Positions 1 to 5,594 of a stretch of 5,594 nucleotides of DNA are shown here, piece by piece. The notes beneath the pieces were generated by a model. That model was not told the DNA's origin, ran no database searches, and saw only the letters and a list, made by a program, of their open reading frames with translations. Each line of letters opens with the position of its first letter. Position 1 is the stretch's first letter. Source of the DNA: Candidatus Heimdallarchaeota archaeon (GTDB lineage: Archaea > Asgardarchaeota > Heimdallarchaeia > Hodarchaeales > LC-3). Location of the stretch: positions 1 to 5,594 of the forward strand of contig DAHXPE010000478.1 in assembly GCA_027364495.1 (NCBI GenBank), in the 5' to 3' direction. The translations under genes were made by a program, and so were the position numbers.

Positions 1-93
1 AGTTTAAAGAGGTCCAGTGGTTCAATTCTAACTGAATCAGAAGGTAATTATGGAATATTCTACAAATTACTTCCCCCTTATATAACTAAACCT
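1..93 (+). repeat. 93-bp perfect inverted repeat, left arm (cse2 sequence)
   Basis: Bases 1-93 are the exact reverse complement of 847-939; base i pairs with base 940-i and I found no mismatch. Identity stops sharply at 94 against 846. The left end coincides with the window edge, so the repeat may extend further. Both arms encode codons 28-58 of cse2. Confidence 0.97.
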
Positions 94-456
94 ATCGAGG
101 AAGAAATATATTTTATAGTTGCTTGTCTTTTTCCGTTAAATGAGTATTCATTGAAGGGAAATTTTGGCAAAACTATGTTTTTAACAAAAATGAGAATTTC
201 AACTGAAACGATTAATTTACGATTTAATCGCCTTCTTAACTGTAAGGTTGATTCCTCTTCAATGAGTTCCATTCGAGAATTATCATTCTTACTTAGGCAA
301 TGTGTTAAATTAGCCAATTCACAAGAAATCGGAGTTGATTGGCTACAACTTCTTTATGATTTAAAACGTTGGAATTCCACTTCAAAATTTGTCCAAAGAC
401 AATGGGCAAGGTCTTATTTTTATCAAAAACAAGAAACCGAAGAAAAAAGTGAATAA
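1..456 (+). CDS. cse2: Cse2 (CasB), Cascade small subunit: C-terminal part, 5' end missing
   Basis: The reading frame is open from base 1 to the TAA at 454-456, giving about 151 residues with no start codon in the window. Cse2 is a small alpha-helical Cascade subunit, present as a dimer, that forms the belly and stabilises the crRNA-target hybrid and displaced strand. Family signatures are visible: LKRSSG and FYKLLPPY near the N-terminal side, RFNRLLN in the middle, and near the C-terminus VDWLQLLYDLKRW followed by QRQWARSYFY. Residues from bases 1-93 repeat codons 28-58 of the minus-strand cse2 start; bases 94-456 are the only copy of the C-terminal 120 residues. Joined to the minus-strand piece they give a 178-residue protein, a normal length for the family. 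The TTG at 151 is an internal leucine codon, not a start. cas7e follows at once, as in type I-E operons. The identity is secure; the orientation relative to cas8e is abnormal. Confidence 0.88.
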   Translation, partial: SLKRSSGSILTESEGNYGIFYKLLPPYITKPIEEEIYFIVACLFPLNEYSLKGNFGKTMFLTKMRISTETINLRFNRLLNCKVDSSSMSSIRELSFLLRQCVKLANSQEIGVDWLQLLYDLKRWNSTSKFVQRQWARSYFYQKQETEEKSE

Positions 457-457
457 A

Positions 458-820
458 ATGTTGATAGAAGTACATATGTTGCAAAATCATGCACCAAGTA
501 ATTTAAACCGCGATGATACCAACAGTCCTAAAAGTTGTGTGTTTGGTTCAGTTAGGAGATCAAGAATATCTAGTCAATGCATTAAAAGAAGCATAAGACA
601 ATCTGTGTATTTTAAAGATCTCTTTAATGAAGAATATGCAAGCTATCGAACAAGAAAATTACCCCAATTAATAGCAAGTGGTCTAATCGATAAGGGAATT
701 TCTGAGGATAAAGCAAAGGATATTGCAAAGGTATTTGAAGATTTAGGAAAAAACAAAGAAAAAAAAGATAAAAAAGAGGGAGAAAAAGAAAAAAAAACCA
801 AAAAGGGAATTAGAAACTAG
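458..820 (+). CDS. cas7e: Cas7e (CasC/Cse4), Cascade backbone subunit: N-terminal fragment, frameshifted and truncated
   Basis: Cas7e is the RAMP-fold subunit that polymerises along the crRNA spacer as the Cascade backbone. The N-terminus is diagnostic: MLIEVHMLQNHAPSNLNRDD, then SPKSCVFG, then RRSRISSQCIKRSIRQS (residues about 31-47). I chose ATG 458, one base after the cse2 stop; GTG 449, in frame and overlapping cse2, is an alternative. Neither has a clear ribosome binding site, so translational coupling is likely. The frame stops at 818-820 after a lysine/glutamate-rich stretch (residues about 96-117) made of several A runs. The expected continuation, ELETSQIMFFSS, lies in the next frame at 807-842, which implies one surplus base in the A-rich tract. 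Homology then ends near 846, where the sequence turns into antisense cse2. A full Cas7e is about 350 residues; only about 130 are represented here. Confidence 0.85.
   Translation: MLIEVHMLQNHAPSNLNRDDTNSPKSCVFGSVRRSRISSQCIKRSIRQSVYFKDLFNEEYASYRTRKLPQLIASGLIDKGISEDKAKDIAKVFEDLGKNKEKKDKKEGEKEKKTKKGIRN
741..806 (+). repeat. A-rich low-complexity tract in cas7e with homopolymer runs
   Basis: This segment holds runs of six to nine A (748-753, 759-766, 770-775, 789-797) separated by single G, C or T bases. It encodes a lysine/glutamate linker. The cas7e frame changes by one base somewhere in or near this tract, because downstream homology is in the next frame. Such runs are prone to both sequencing indels and polymerase slippage. 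Confidence 0.8.
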
Positions 821-1020
821 TCAAATAATGTTTTTTTCCAGCCTTGAGGTTTAGTTATATAAGGGGGAAGTAATTTGTAGAATATTCCATAATTACCTTC
901 TGATTCAGTTAGAATTGAACCACTGGACCTCTTTAAACTAGCTAAATCACCAGAACTTGCATTATTCAACTTGTTAATAAATTCTGGTTCTATTTCAGTT
1001 TTATCTTCCATTCCGTTCAT
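817..1020 (-). CDS. cse2: Cse2 (CasB) N-terminal fragment with a foreign C-terminal tail
   Basis: This 67-residue frame begins at ATG 1020, 6 bases after the cas8e stop. Residues 1-58 are genuine Cse2: an acidic start, GDLASLKRSSG (the conserved basic LRR-type motif) and GIFYKLLPPYITKP. After base 847 the frame enters the reverse complement of cas7e and adds nine unrelated residues (QGWKKTLFD) before a stop at 817-819. The remaining 120 codons lie on the plus strand at 94-456. ATG 1011 (codon 4) is an alternative start; only a weak GAG precedes either. Seen: the break and the exact overlap with 1-93. Inferred: the product as drawn could not fold as Cse2 or join Cascade. If the fold-back is artefactual, this is simply the 5' end of an intact cse2. 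Confidence 0.85.
   Translation of the reverse strand: MNGMEDKTEIEPEFINKLNNASSGDLASLKRSSGSILTESEGNYGIFYKLLPPYITKPQGWKKTLFD
840..850. other. Fold-back junction between cas7e and antisense cse2
   Basis: Left of this point the plus strand reads cas7e (TSQIMFFSS in the frame of 816-842). Right of it the minus strand reads cse2 backwards from codon 58. Neither gene runs through. The exact base is uncertain because a few bases (AGG/CCT) could belong to either side as microhomology. Confidence 0.85.
847..939 (-). repeat. 93-bp perfect inverted repeat, right arm (cse2 sequence)
   Basis: Partner of bases 1-93, in opposite orientation, 753 bases away. This arm is continuous with the start of cse2 and with cas8e, so its right side is the native context. 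Its inner end (846/847) is the fold-back junction with cas7e sequence. Confidence 0.97.
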
Positions 1021-1026
1021 CTCATA

Positions 1027-2544
1027 TTAATGATTAATGTTTTGTATGAGCGAGTAAATTTTCCGTTTCATACTACTTTCTGCTCGTATTAGATCCTCAA
1101 TTTCTACAGCAGTAGAATTAATTGGAGAAACATTGGTCTGAAAAATATCTTCAATGATTTGACAGCATTGTTTTGTCCAATCTTTTTTAATTTCACCTAA
1201 TTTATTTATATCATCTACAGCTGCATTTGAAATATTCCATAAAAGTGATTCAATAAAAAGAGGTTCAAGTGTGTTCCAGTATGTATTTACTATGTCATTT
1301 CTTAAATTATGGTTTTTTCTGAGGGCTTTTATCATATAGAGAGAATCTCTAAGGATTTTAGCTACATCCATAGCGATGTCCATGGACTCTTGTGCAATTT
1401 TTCCTTTGTTAGGTATTATTATTACTTCTAAAGGTAACTTTAATTCTTCCCACTGCCATTCTATTTGCTTTGCCTGTCGTGTCCTAATTCCATATATTTT
1501 GATAATTAAACCTTCATTCGGACCTACAATCCTTTCATGTTGGATTTTGTCATATTGAGACACATTTACTGGTCTTTCATAAGCAATACTTCCTGGAGTA
1601 TTATCTTTAGTTAAAAAAGCTAATGGTCCGGTATTTTGCCAAATTTTAATTCCAGCTTTAGGGATTAAGGTAACATCATTTTTCATTTCATATGCAACAA
1701 ATGGGTCTCTCCAAATTCCTGAAAACTTAAGACCGGCTTTATAATACATATTTTTTACTACGATCTCGCTTCTTTCACCTGTATAAGTACAAACTGATCC
1801 TTTTTCTGGAATTAATTTAAGAAATCGGCTTTTAAAGCATAATCCTTCTAATAATGACACTGTTTGAACTTCGTTATCTGAATAATCTATTTGATCATCC
1901 TTCCATTGGACTTTCCCTGTTCCAGAATTTTCTTCAATTGGAGTAAAACAAAGATTAAATAATATGGTCTCAAATAGATTCTTTCCTTTTATTATAACAT
2001 ACCAGGGTGGTGTGCCATTTATACTAGGTGAATAGCCACGTCCTCCAGATAGACTAAATATTGGAATAGTTAAGAGTGCTCGTGCACATATTTTGGGATG
2101 TATACTATGCGAATCTTCTAATGTGTGGTTAAAATGGACAGGATTATTTCCAGTAGGTAATTCATGAAATAAGGTACTAATTGTTTTAAGATCTTTGTTT
2201 GAAAAACTGAGATTTGTTTGATAAAATGGAAATGTATCATGAAACAAATCAAATCGATTGTACCACGTTTGTTTATAGGTTTCTATTTTCCCATGGTCAA
2301 ATTTTTTATCTTCATATAAGCTTTCAAAATCATCTTGAGAAGTTATTTGAAAAACATCCATAATTAACAAAATCAAAAATCGATAAATACTATACTCAAA
2401 TAACGGTGAATTATCTTTTATTTCCACATAATTGTCTATTTTTAATAAAATATCACTTAGACTTACCTCTTCTAGTTTTGATTCGACATTCAGAACTGGT
2501 ATCCATCGTTCATCAAATAAGTTATATGAAAACTGTCCGGTCAT
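1027..2544 (-). CDS. cas8e: Cas8e (Cse1/CasA), Cascade large subunit
   Basis: A complete 505-residue protein, normal length for the family. Cas8e sits at the foot of type I-E Cascade, recognises the PAM, starts DNA unwinding and docks Cas3. Seen: the N-terminal signature FSYNLFDERWIPVL (residues 5-18) with VSLSDILL (27-34); RFDLFHDTFPFYQ (97-109); LPTGNNPVHFNH (129-140); the glycine-rich segment LSGGRGYSPSINGTPPWYV (165-183) followed by NLFETILFNL (189-198); and GIWRDPFVAYE (276-286). The C-terminal part from about residue 385 looks helical, fitting the four-helix bundle of known Cse1 structures. Exact PAM-contact residues cannot be assigned without an alignment. The ATG at 2542-2544 overlaps the cas3 stop as ATGA and has a GAGAGG site 6 bases upstream, indicating coupled translation within one operon. 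cse2 begins 6 bases after the stop. No broken motif was seen. Confidence 0.95.
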   Translation of the reverse strand: MTGQFSYNLFDERWIPVLNVESKLEEVSLSDILLKIDNYVEIKDNSPLFEYSIYRFLILLIMDVFQITSQDDFESLYEDKKFDHGKIETYKQTWYNRFDLFHDTFPFYQTNLSFSNKDLKTISTLFHELPTGNNPVHFNHTLEDSHSIHPKICARALLTIPIFSLSGGRGYSPSINGTPPWYVIIKGKNLFETILFNLCFTPIEENSGTGKVQWKDDQIDYSDNEVQTVSLLEGLCFKSRFLKLIPEKGSVCTYTGERSEIVVKNMYYKAGLKFSGIWRDPFVAYEMKNDVTLIPKAGIKIWQNTGPLAFLTKDNTPGSIAYERPVNVSQYDKIQHERIVGPNEGLIIKIYGIRTRQAKQIEWQWEELKLPLEVIIIPNKGKIAQESMDIAMDVAKILRDSLYMIKALRKNHNLRNDIVNTYWNTLEPLFIESLLWNISNAAVDDINKLGEIKKDWTKQCCQIIEDIFQTNVSPINSTAVEIEDLIRAESSMKRKIYSLIQNINH

Positions 2545-5291
2545 AGGTAACCTCTCGATTCTGAGCTCTTTTCAAGCCCAATGATAGGATTATAATGTAA
2601 GTACTCAATTTTTTCTTTATTATTATTTCTATAATAGAAATAATCTTTATTTTCGCTATTATTTGAAGGTACGGATTGAAATCGTAAGATTTTTTTATGT
2701 TTTAACCAAAAAATATTTATTTTTGGAAATTCTATGTCCTTCAACCAATTTTTCGAAATTGGTATAGTTTTTTGAAACAGTTTTTTAATTTCGTCTTTTT
2801 CTAACTTTTTTATTAAATTATTTTCTATTCCTTCAAACTCTTTGTCAAATAAAATAATAATTTGCTCTGTTAAAGTGCCAACTCGTGTTTTAGCGTAAAT
2901 ATAATCATTGGCATTTTCTTCATCTTCTTTAAAAATAACTTCTCTGTGAGTGCCATATGTGAAATTTTTACCTATTGGTGATGGTGTTAAGTATTTATTT
3001 GCTAAATTCGCATCTTTTGCCAAATCCTTTTTCCATTCTTTTTCGGAAATTTCCAGATCATATTTGCTGATGTAATCGGGTAAGATCAATTCTTCAATTG
3101 TAGTTTCATATACTCTTTCAATTAATTGTCTGATATCTGATGGAATTTTAAGTTCGTTTATTTGAAAAATTACTGCGAGAGTTTTTAGTAAGATATATTT
3201 TGAATAAATAATTTCAGATAAATCAAAATCCGACTTCGCTCGACCAAGAGAGAATAAAAGCATTGTTGGTGCACCAGATTTACGAGATCCTCTTTCGTGT
3301 CGTTGAATCCTTCCTGATCTTTGAATTATTAAGTCGATAGGTGCGATTTCGGAAAACATTAAATCAAAATCAATATCAAGACTCTGTTCGACGATTTGCG
3401 TTGCTATTAAAATCGCAGATGACGGCCGTTTATAGGAATTTTTTCCAAATTTTACTAACACTTCTTTTTCAATTTCTGTTCGTCTGTCAATAGGAAATCT
3501 AGCATGAAAAAGGATAATATCGGTTTTAAGCTCATTTTCATCTGCTTTTGCTTTTAAAATTTTATAAAATTCTTGTGAACGCTTTACAGTATTAAACATT
3601 ACACAAATACAGGCATAATACGATCTTTTCAATACGTCATCTGCTAATGAGTTAATATTTTTTGATAAATCAATACTCAAATTCAACTTTTTTTCTTTTG
3701 GAGAGGGAAATTCATCATGTACAATATTTAATTCTCCGTTTTTACTTACAGAGGTGATCAAGGGATAGAATTTTTGATTATCTAATTTGGGAATTAATTT
3801 AGCATTATTTTTAAAGTAACTTTTGATCAAATCAACCTTTTTGGAATATGGCAAAGTTGCAGATAATAATATAACGGGAATATCTAAAATGAAAGCCCAT
3901 TCCAAAAATCTTTTTAAAATTTGGTTCATATAAATATCATAAGCATGAACCTCATCAATAATCAAAACTTTGTTTGAAAGTCCTAACAATCGTAAAAAAG
4001 TGAATTTTGTATGTAAAACACTCATTAAGACTTGGTCAATTGTTCCTACTGCATAATTAGAAAGAAGACCTCTCTTTGAAGGTTTAAACCATTCAGACAC
4101 AAGGAGAGTATCTTCAGTATCTTTGCCAAAAACGTCAGCAATCTTATCAGCACTTAGACCAATATCGTCAATTATCCATGCCATACTATGAATAAGCTTA
4201 ACTGAAAGTGCCATTCTTGAATTCTGACTTGAAATAAATTCTTTTATTCTGGTATACATTTGATTACTTGTAGCCATAGTTGGTAATGCAATAAACATTC
4301 CACTTAAATTATATTTTTTAATTAATTGGGTTGTAATGAGAAGAGCAGATTCAGTTTTACCCTCTCCCATCGATCCTTCGATGATAAAAAATTTATACCC
4401 TTGTTCAGAGAAAATTTTGTCCTGAAGTAAATTTTGAGTTAATTTTTGAACTGGAAAAAGACTGGGAAAATTCCATAAATCATTAAAAGTAGTTATATTG
4501 TCCCAGGTAAGAATATCATTAAAGCCTAAATTAGAGACATTTTTTTGTGCTAAATTTCTTGAACTATTATAATACGTTTGAATATCCGTAAATGATTGGA
4601 ATTCATTTTTTGTTAGAGCTGAAAAATTATACAACTCAACATTTGAAGCAATCCAATCTGAAAGTACGATTAACCCTAACGTCAATACACCAATAGGATT
4701 TGCATCTTCAAAATTATCAGTCTTTTTCCAAAACGGAGCTTTAAATAAATGATTAAGAATTTGTAACATTTGTTTCCGAACAGGATTCCAACTTTTGCTT
4801 AAAATTTCTTCCTCTTCATATGAGTTATTTGATGAAAAATATCCGTGATGGCCATGAAGAATCAATTGCATTAAATACGAACTTTTACGAGACCATTGAG
4901 CATCTTCTAATAATTGTTTAATCCATTTACCACTTAATTCATTATGAACAAAAGTTAATGCGGTTGTTCTAAATGGAAGCCCTAAACGTTTTAATGGATC
5001 GATTAAAATTCCGGGTCCCTTTGCCTGAAAATCGGGTGAACATTTGCCAATATCATGAATGCTAGCCAAAACGCTCATCCATGAATAAAATTGAATATCT
5101 GAAAAATCTTTGGGAGGTTCCATTAACCTCTGGAGAATATTTACACTAGGTTGAAATGATTTGGATAATAACAACTCATACATTATTAATCCAACATCTA
5201 TCATATGACATATAAGAGGATGAAACGGATTAGTTTTACCCCAAATATTATTTAATTCTTTTATTTTTATTTCCCTTTCAGATATTCCCAA
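2541..5291 (-). CDS. cas3: Cas3, type I CRISPR HD nuclease-helicase
   Basis: A complete 916-residue Cas3, the effector recruited by DNA-bound Cascade to nick the displaced strand and degrade it while translocating 3' to 5'. The HD nuclease domain is N-terminal: HPLICHMIDVG (H24, H29, D32), IHDIGK (H79, D80, K83), H116, HGHHG (146-150) and SDW (D212). The superfamily 2 helicase follows: Walker A GSMGEGKT (306-313), GTIDQ (416-420), DEVH (446-449), SATLP (477-481), FNTVKRSQEF (566-575), ATQIVEQSLDID (630-641) and QRSGRIQRH (657-665). A C-terminal domain covers about residues 700-916. All expected catalytic motifs are present, so it looks active. The start is TTG 5291: a strong AAGAAGGTGA site lies just upstream and an in-frame TAA stop lies five codons before it. 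It is the first gene of the operon and its stop overlaps cas8e by 4 bp. Fused HD-helicase architecture is standard for type I-E. Confidence 0.97.
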   Translation of the reverse strand: MGISEREIKIKELNNIWGKTNPFHPLICHMIDVGLIMYELLLSKSFQPSVNILQRLMEPPKDFSDIQFYSWMSVLASIHDIGKCSPDFQAKGPGILIDPLKRLGLPFRTTALTFVHNELSGKWIKQLLEDAQWSRKSSYLMQLILHGHHGYFSSNNSYEEEEILSKSWNPVRKQMLQILNHLFKAPFWKKTDNFEDANPIGVLTLGLIVLSDWIASNVELYNFSALTKNEFQSFTDIQTYYNSSRNLAQKNVSNLGFNDILTWDNITTFNDLWNFPSLFPVQKLTQNLLQDKIFSEQGYKFFIIEGSMGEGKTESALLITTQLIKKYNLSGMFIALPTMATSNQMYTRIKEFISSQNSRMALSVKLIHSMAWIIDDIGLSADKIADVFGKDTEDTLLVSEWFKPSKRGLLSNYAVGTIDQVLMSVLHTKFTFLRLLGLSNKVLIIDEVHAYDIYMNQILKRFLEWAFILDIPVILLSATLPYSKKVDLIKSYFKNNAKLIPKLDNQKFYPLITSVSKNGELNIVHDEFPSPKEKKLNLSIDLSKNINSLADDVLKRSYYACICVMFNTVKRSQEFYKILKAKADENELKTDIILFHARFPIDRRTEIEKEVLVKFGKNSYKRPSSAILIATQIVEQSLDIDFDLMFSEIAPIDLIIQRSGRIQRHERGSRKSGAPTMLLFSLGRAKSDFDLSEIIYSKYILLKTLAVIFQINELKIPSDIRQLIERVYETTIEELILPDYISKYDLEISEKEWKKDLAKDANLANKYLTPSPIGKNFTYGTHREVIFKEDEENANDYIYAKTRVGTLTEQIIILFDKEFEGIENNLIKKLEKDEIKKLFQKTIPISKNWLKDIEFPKINIFWLKHKKILRFQSVPSNNSENKDYFYYRNNNKEKIEYLHYNPIIGLEKSSESRGYL
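2551..2556 (-). promoter_or_regulatory. Ribosome binding site of cas8e
   Basis: On the minus strand GAGAGG stands 6 bases before the cas8e ATG, inside the last codons of cas3. With the ATGA stop/start overlap it fixes the start and supports translational coupling. Confidence 0.75.
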
Positions 5292-5295
5292 TTGC

Positions 5296-5305
5296 TCACC
5301 TTCTT
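5296..5305 (-). promoter_or_regulatory. Ribosome binding site deciding the TTG start of cas3
   Basis: The minus strand reads AAGAAGGTGA, one mismatch from the ideal AAGGAGGTGA, with its GAAGG core 7 bases before TTG 5291. No ATG or GTG lies in frame nearby upstream of the HD motif, so TTG is well supported. Confidence 0.85.
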
Positions 5306-5334
5306 AAAATTATTAAATTTTCGTAACTGATCTG

Positions 5335-5364
5335 TTTATAATAGGAGCAAAATCTCAAAATCAA
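5335..5364 (-). promoter_or_regulatory. Candidate promoter of the cas3 operon
   Basis: On the minus strand TTGATT (5364-5359) is followed after 18 bases by TATAAA (5340-5335); an overlapping TATTAT (5343-5338) gives 15 bases. Initiation near 5328 would leave a leader of about 36 bases containing the cas3 ribosome binding site. In such AT-rich DNA chance matches are common, so this is only a candidate. Confidence 0.4.
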
Positions 5365-5380
5365 GAAAACAATTAAAAAA

Positions 5381-5410
5381 TTGACTTTAACCATCCTAAC
5401 ATAATAGTAA
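5381..5410 (+). promoter_or_regulatory. Weak candidate promoter for the divergent plus-strand gene
   Basis: TTGACT (5381-5386) is a good -35 element, followed after 18 bases by the poor -10 match TAGTAA (5405-5410). If used, it would give a leader of roughly 140-175 bases before the right-edge gene, including the hairpin and palindrome. It lies back-to-back with the candidate cas3 promoter. Confidence 0.25.
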
Positions 5411-5472
5411 AATCTTGCTAAATTTTTTTATATAAATCTTTGCATTATCTCAGAAGGCTTTGTTCGCTTAAT

Positions 5473-5493
5473 GCTTGAGTTTTGGACTCAGGC
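5473..5493 (+). other. RNA hairpin in the presumed leader of the divergent gene
   Basis: GCTTGAGT and ACTCAGGC form an 8-bp stem with one G-U pair around a TTTGG loop. No U tract follows, so it is not an intrinsic terminator. It may be part of a structured 5' leader. Confidence 0.5.
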
Positions 5494-5556
5494 AATATTG
5501 GCTTTAATCTTACATTAAACTCCCCTCCAGTAATTTTTCATCTTGAAGGGTTTTGG

Positions 5557-5594
5557 ATGAATATGAATTCATATTTACAGGAGGAAAAGCTAAT
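5557..5594 (+). CDS. Start of an unidentified divergent gene, 3' end outside the window
   Basis: From ATG 5557 the plus strand is open to the edge, reading MNMNSYLQEEKL. A GAAGGG ribosome binding site (5545-5550) precedes it by 6 bases. A second possible start, AT(G) at 5593, is in the same frame with AGGAGG 8 bases upstream, so the protein may begin at either codon, or at ATG 5563. Too little is present to name a function. It is transcribed away from cas3 and may or may not be related to the CRISPR system. Confidence 0.4.
   Translation, partial: MNMNSYLQEEKL
5560..5575. promoter_or_regulatory. 16-bp perfect palindrome, possible operator
   Basis: AATATGAATTCATATT is its own reverse complement. 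It lies 3 bases before the AGGAGG site of the right-edge gene. It could bind a dimeric repressor, or fold in RNA to affect initiation. No known operator consensus is recognised. Confidence 0.4.
5579..5584 (+). promoter_or_regulatory. Strong ribosome binding site near the right edge
   Basis: AGGAGG is followed by 8 bases and then AT at 5593-5594. If the next base is G, this is an ideally spaced ATG start for a plus-strand gene lying outside the window. Confidence 0.6.

Larger units (their letters stand above)
5292..5594. other. Divergent intergenic region upstream of cas3
   Basis: About 300 bases separate cas3 from the right edge. The cas3-proximal half is very AT-rich with A and T tracts and candidate promoters facing outward on both strands. 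The distal half is less AT-rich and holds a hairpin (5473-5493), a C-rich strip (5522-5528), a palindrome (5560-5575) and two ribosome binding sites for a plus-strand gene. I see no CRISPR repeats, tRNA or recognisable riboswitch class, and no convincing gene apart from the frame entering at the right edge. Confidence 0.7.

Noticed and set aside
78..317. 79-residue minus-strand open frame
   Set aside because: It is antisense to the convincing Cse2 frame, has no family resemblance and no good ribosome binding site.
389..457. Extension of cas7e upstream to 389
   Set aside because: These codons overlap the conserved C-terminus of Cse2 in another frame; Cas7e homology begins at MLIEVHML (458).
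305..490. 61-residue minus-strand open frame
   Set aside because: Antisense to the end of cse2 and start of cas7e; composition is that of a shadow frame.
741..820. Lysine-rich tail as a genuine C-terminus of a separate small basic protein
   Set aside because: The N-terminus is clearly Cas7e and the family sequence resumes in the next frame, so this is a frameshifted fragment.
1376..1558. 60-residue plus-strand open frame
   Set aside because: Lies wholly inside cas8e on the opposite strand with no supporting signal.
5405..5429. Hairpin followed by a T run, possible plus-strand terminator
   Set aside because: The stem is six pairs, nearly all A-T with one G-U, too weak for a convincing intrinsic terminator, and no plus-strand gene ends before it.
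5292..5594. CRISPR array or leader next to cas3
   Set aside because: No direct repeats of 25-35 bases with regular spacing are present.

Overview
This AT-rich window (roughly one third G+C by eye) carries the front part of a type I-E CRISPR-Cas operon. Low G+C, strong AGGAGG-like ribosome binding sites, a TTG start and lysine/isoleucine/asparagine-rich proteins suggest a Bacillota host, probably Bacilli-like. That is inference; no taxon can be fixed from this sequence.

Layout from right to left, the direction of operon transcription (minus strand). Positions 5292-5594 are a non-coding divergent intergenic region. cas3 (5291-2541) encodes a complete HD nuclease-helicase. cas8e/cse1 (2544-1027) overlaps cas3 by 4 bp (ATGA) and encodes the Cascade large subunit. 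After a 6-bp gap, cse2/casB starts at 1020 but runs only 58 genuine codons, to 847. There the sequence folds back on itself. Positions 847-939 are an exact 93-bp inverted copy of positions 1-93, and the missing C-terminal part of cse2 lies on the plus strand at 94-456. It is followed there by the start of cas7e/casC (458 to about 846), which is cut off at the same junction and also carries a frameshift in an A-rich tract.

Joining minus-strand 1020-847 to plus-strand 94-456 gives a continuous Cse2 of 178 residues, so the true operon order is cas3-cas8e-cse2-cas7e. The window therefore holds either a fold-back (inverted chimera) artefact or a real inverted duplication that breaks cse2 and cas7e. 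As written it encodes intact Cas3 and Cas8e, but no intact Cse2 or Cas7e. No cas5e, cas6e, cas1, cas2 or CRISPR array is visible.

In a working system, Cse2 and Cas7e would form the belly and backbone of Cascade, Cas8e would read the PAM, and Cas3 would be recruited to nick and degrade the target DNA. At the right edge an AGGAGG site and an open reading frame indicate a divergent plus-strand gene starting at 5557 or 5593. Its upstream region contains a strong hairpin, a 16-bp palindrome and a C-rich strip able to pair with the ribosome binding sites.
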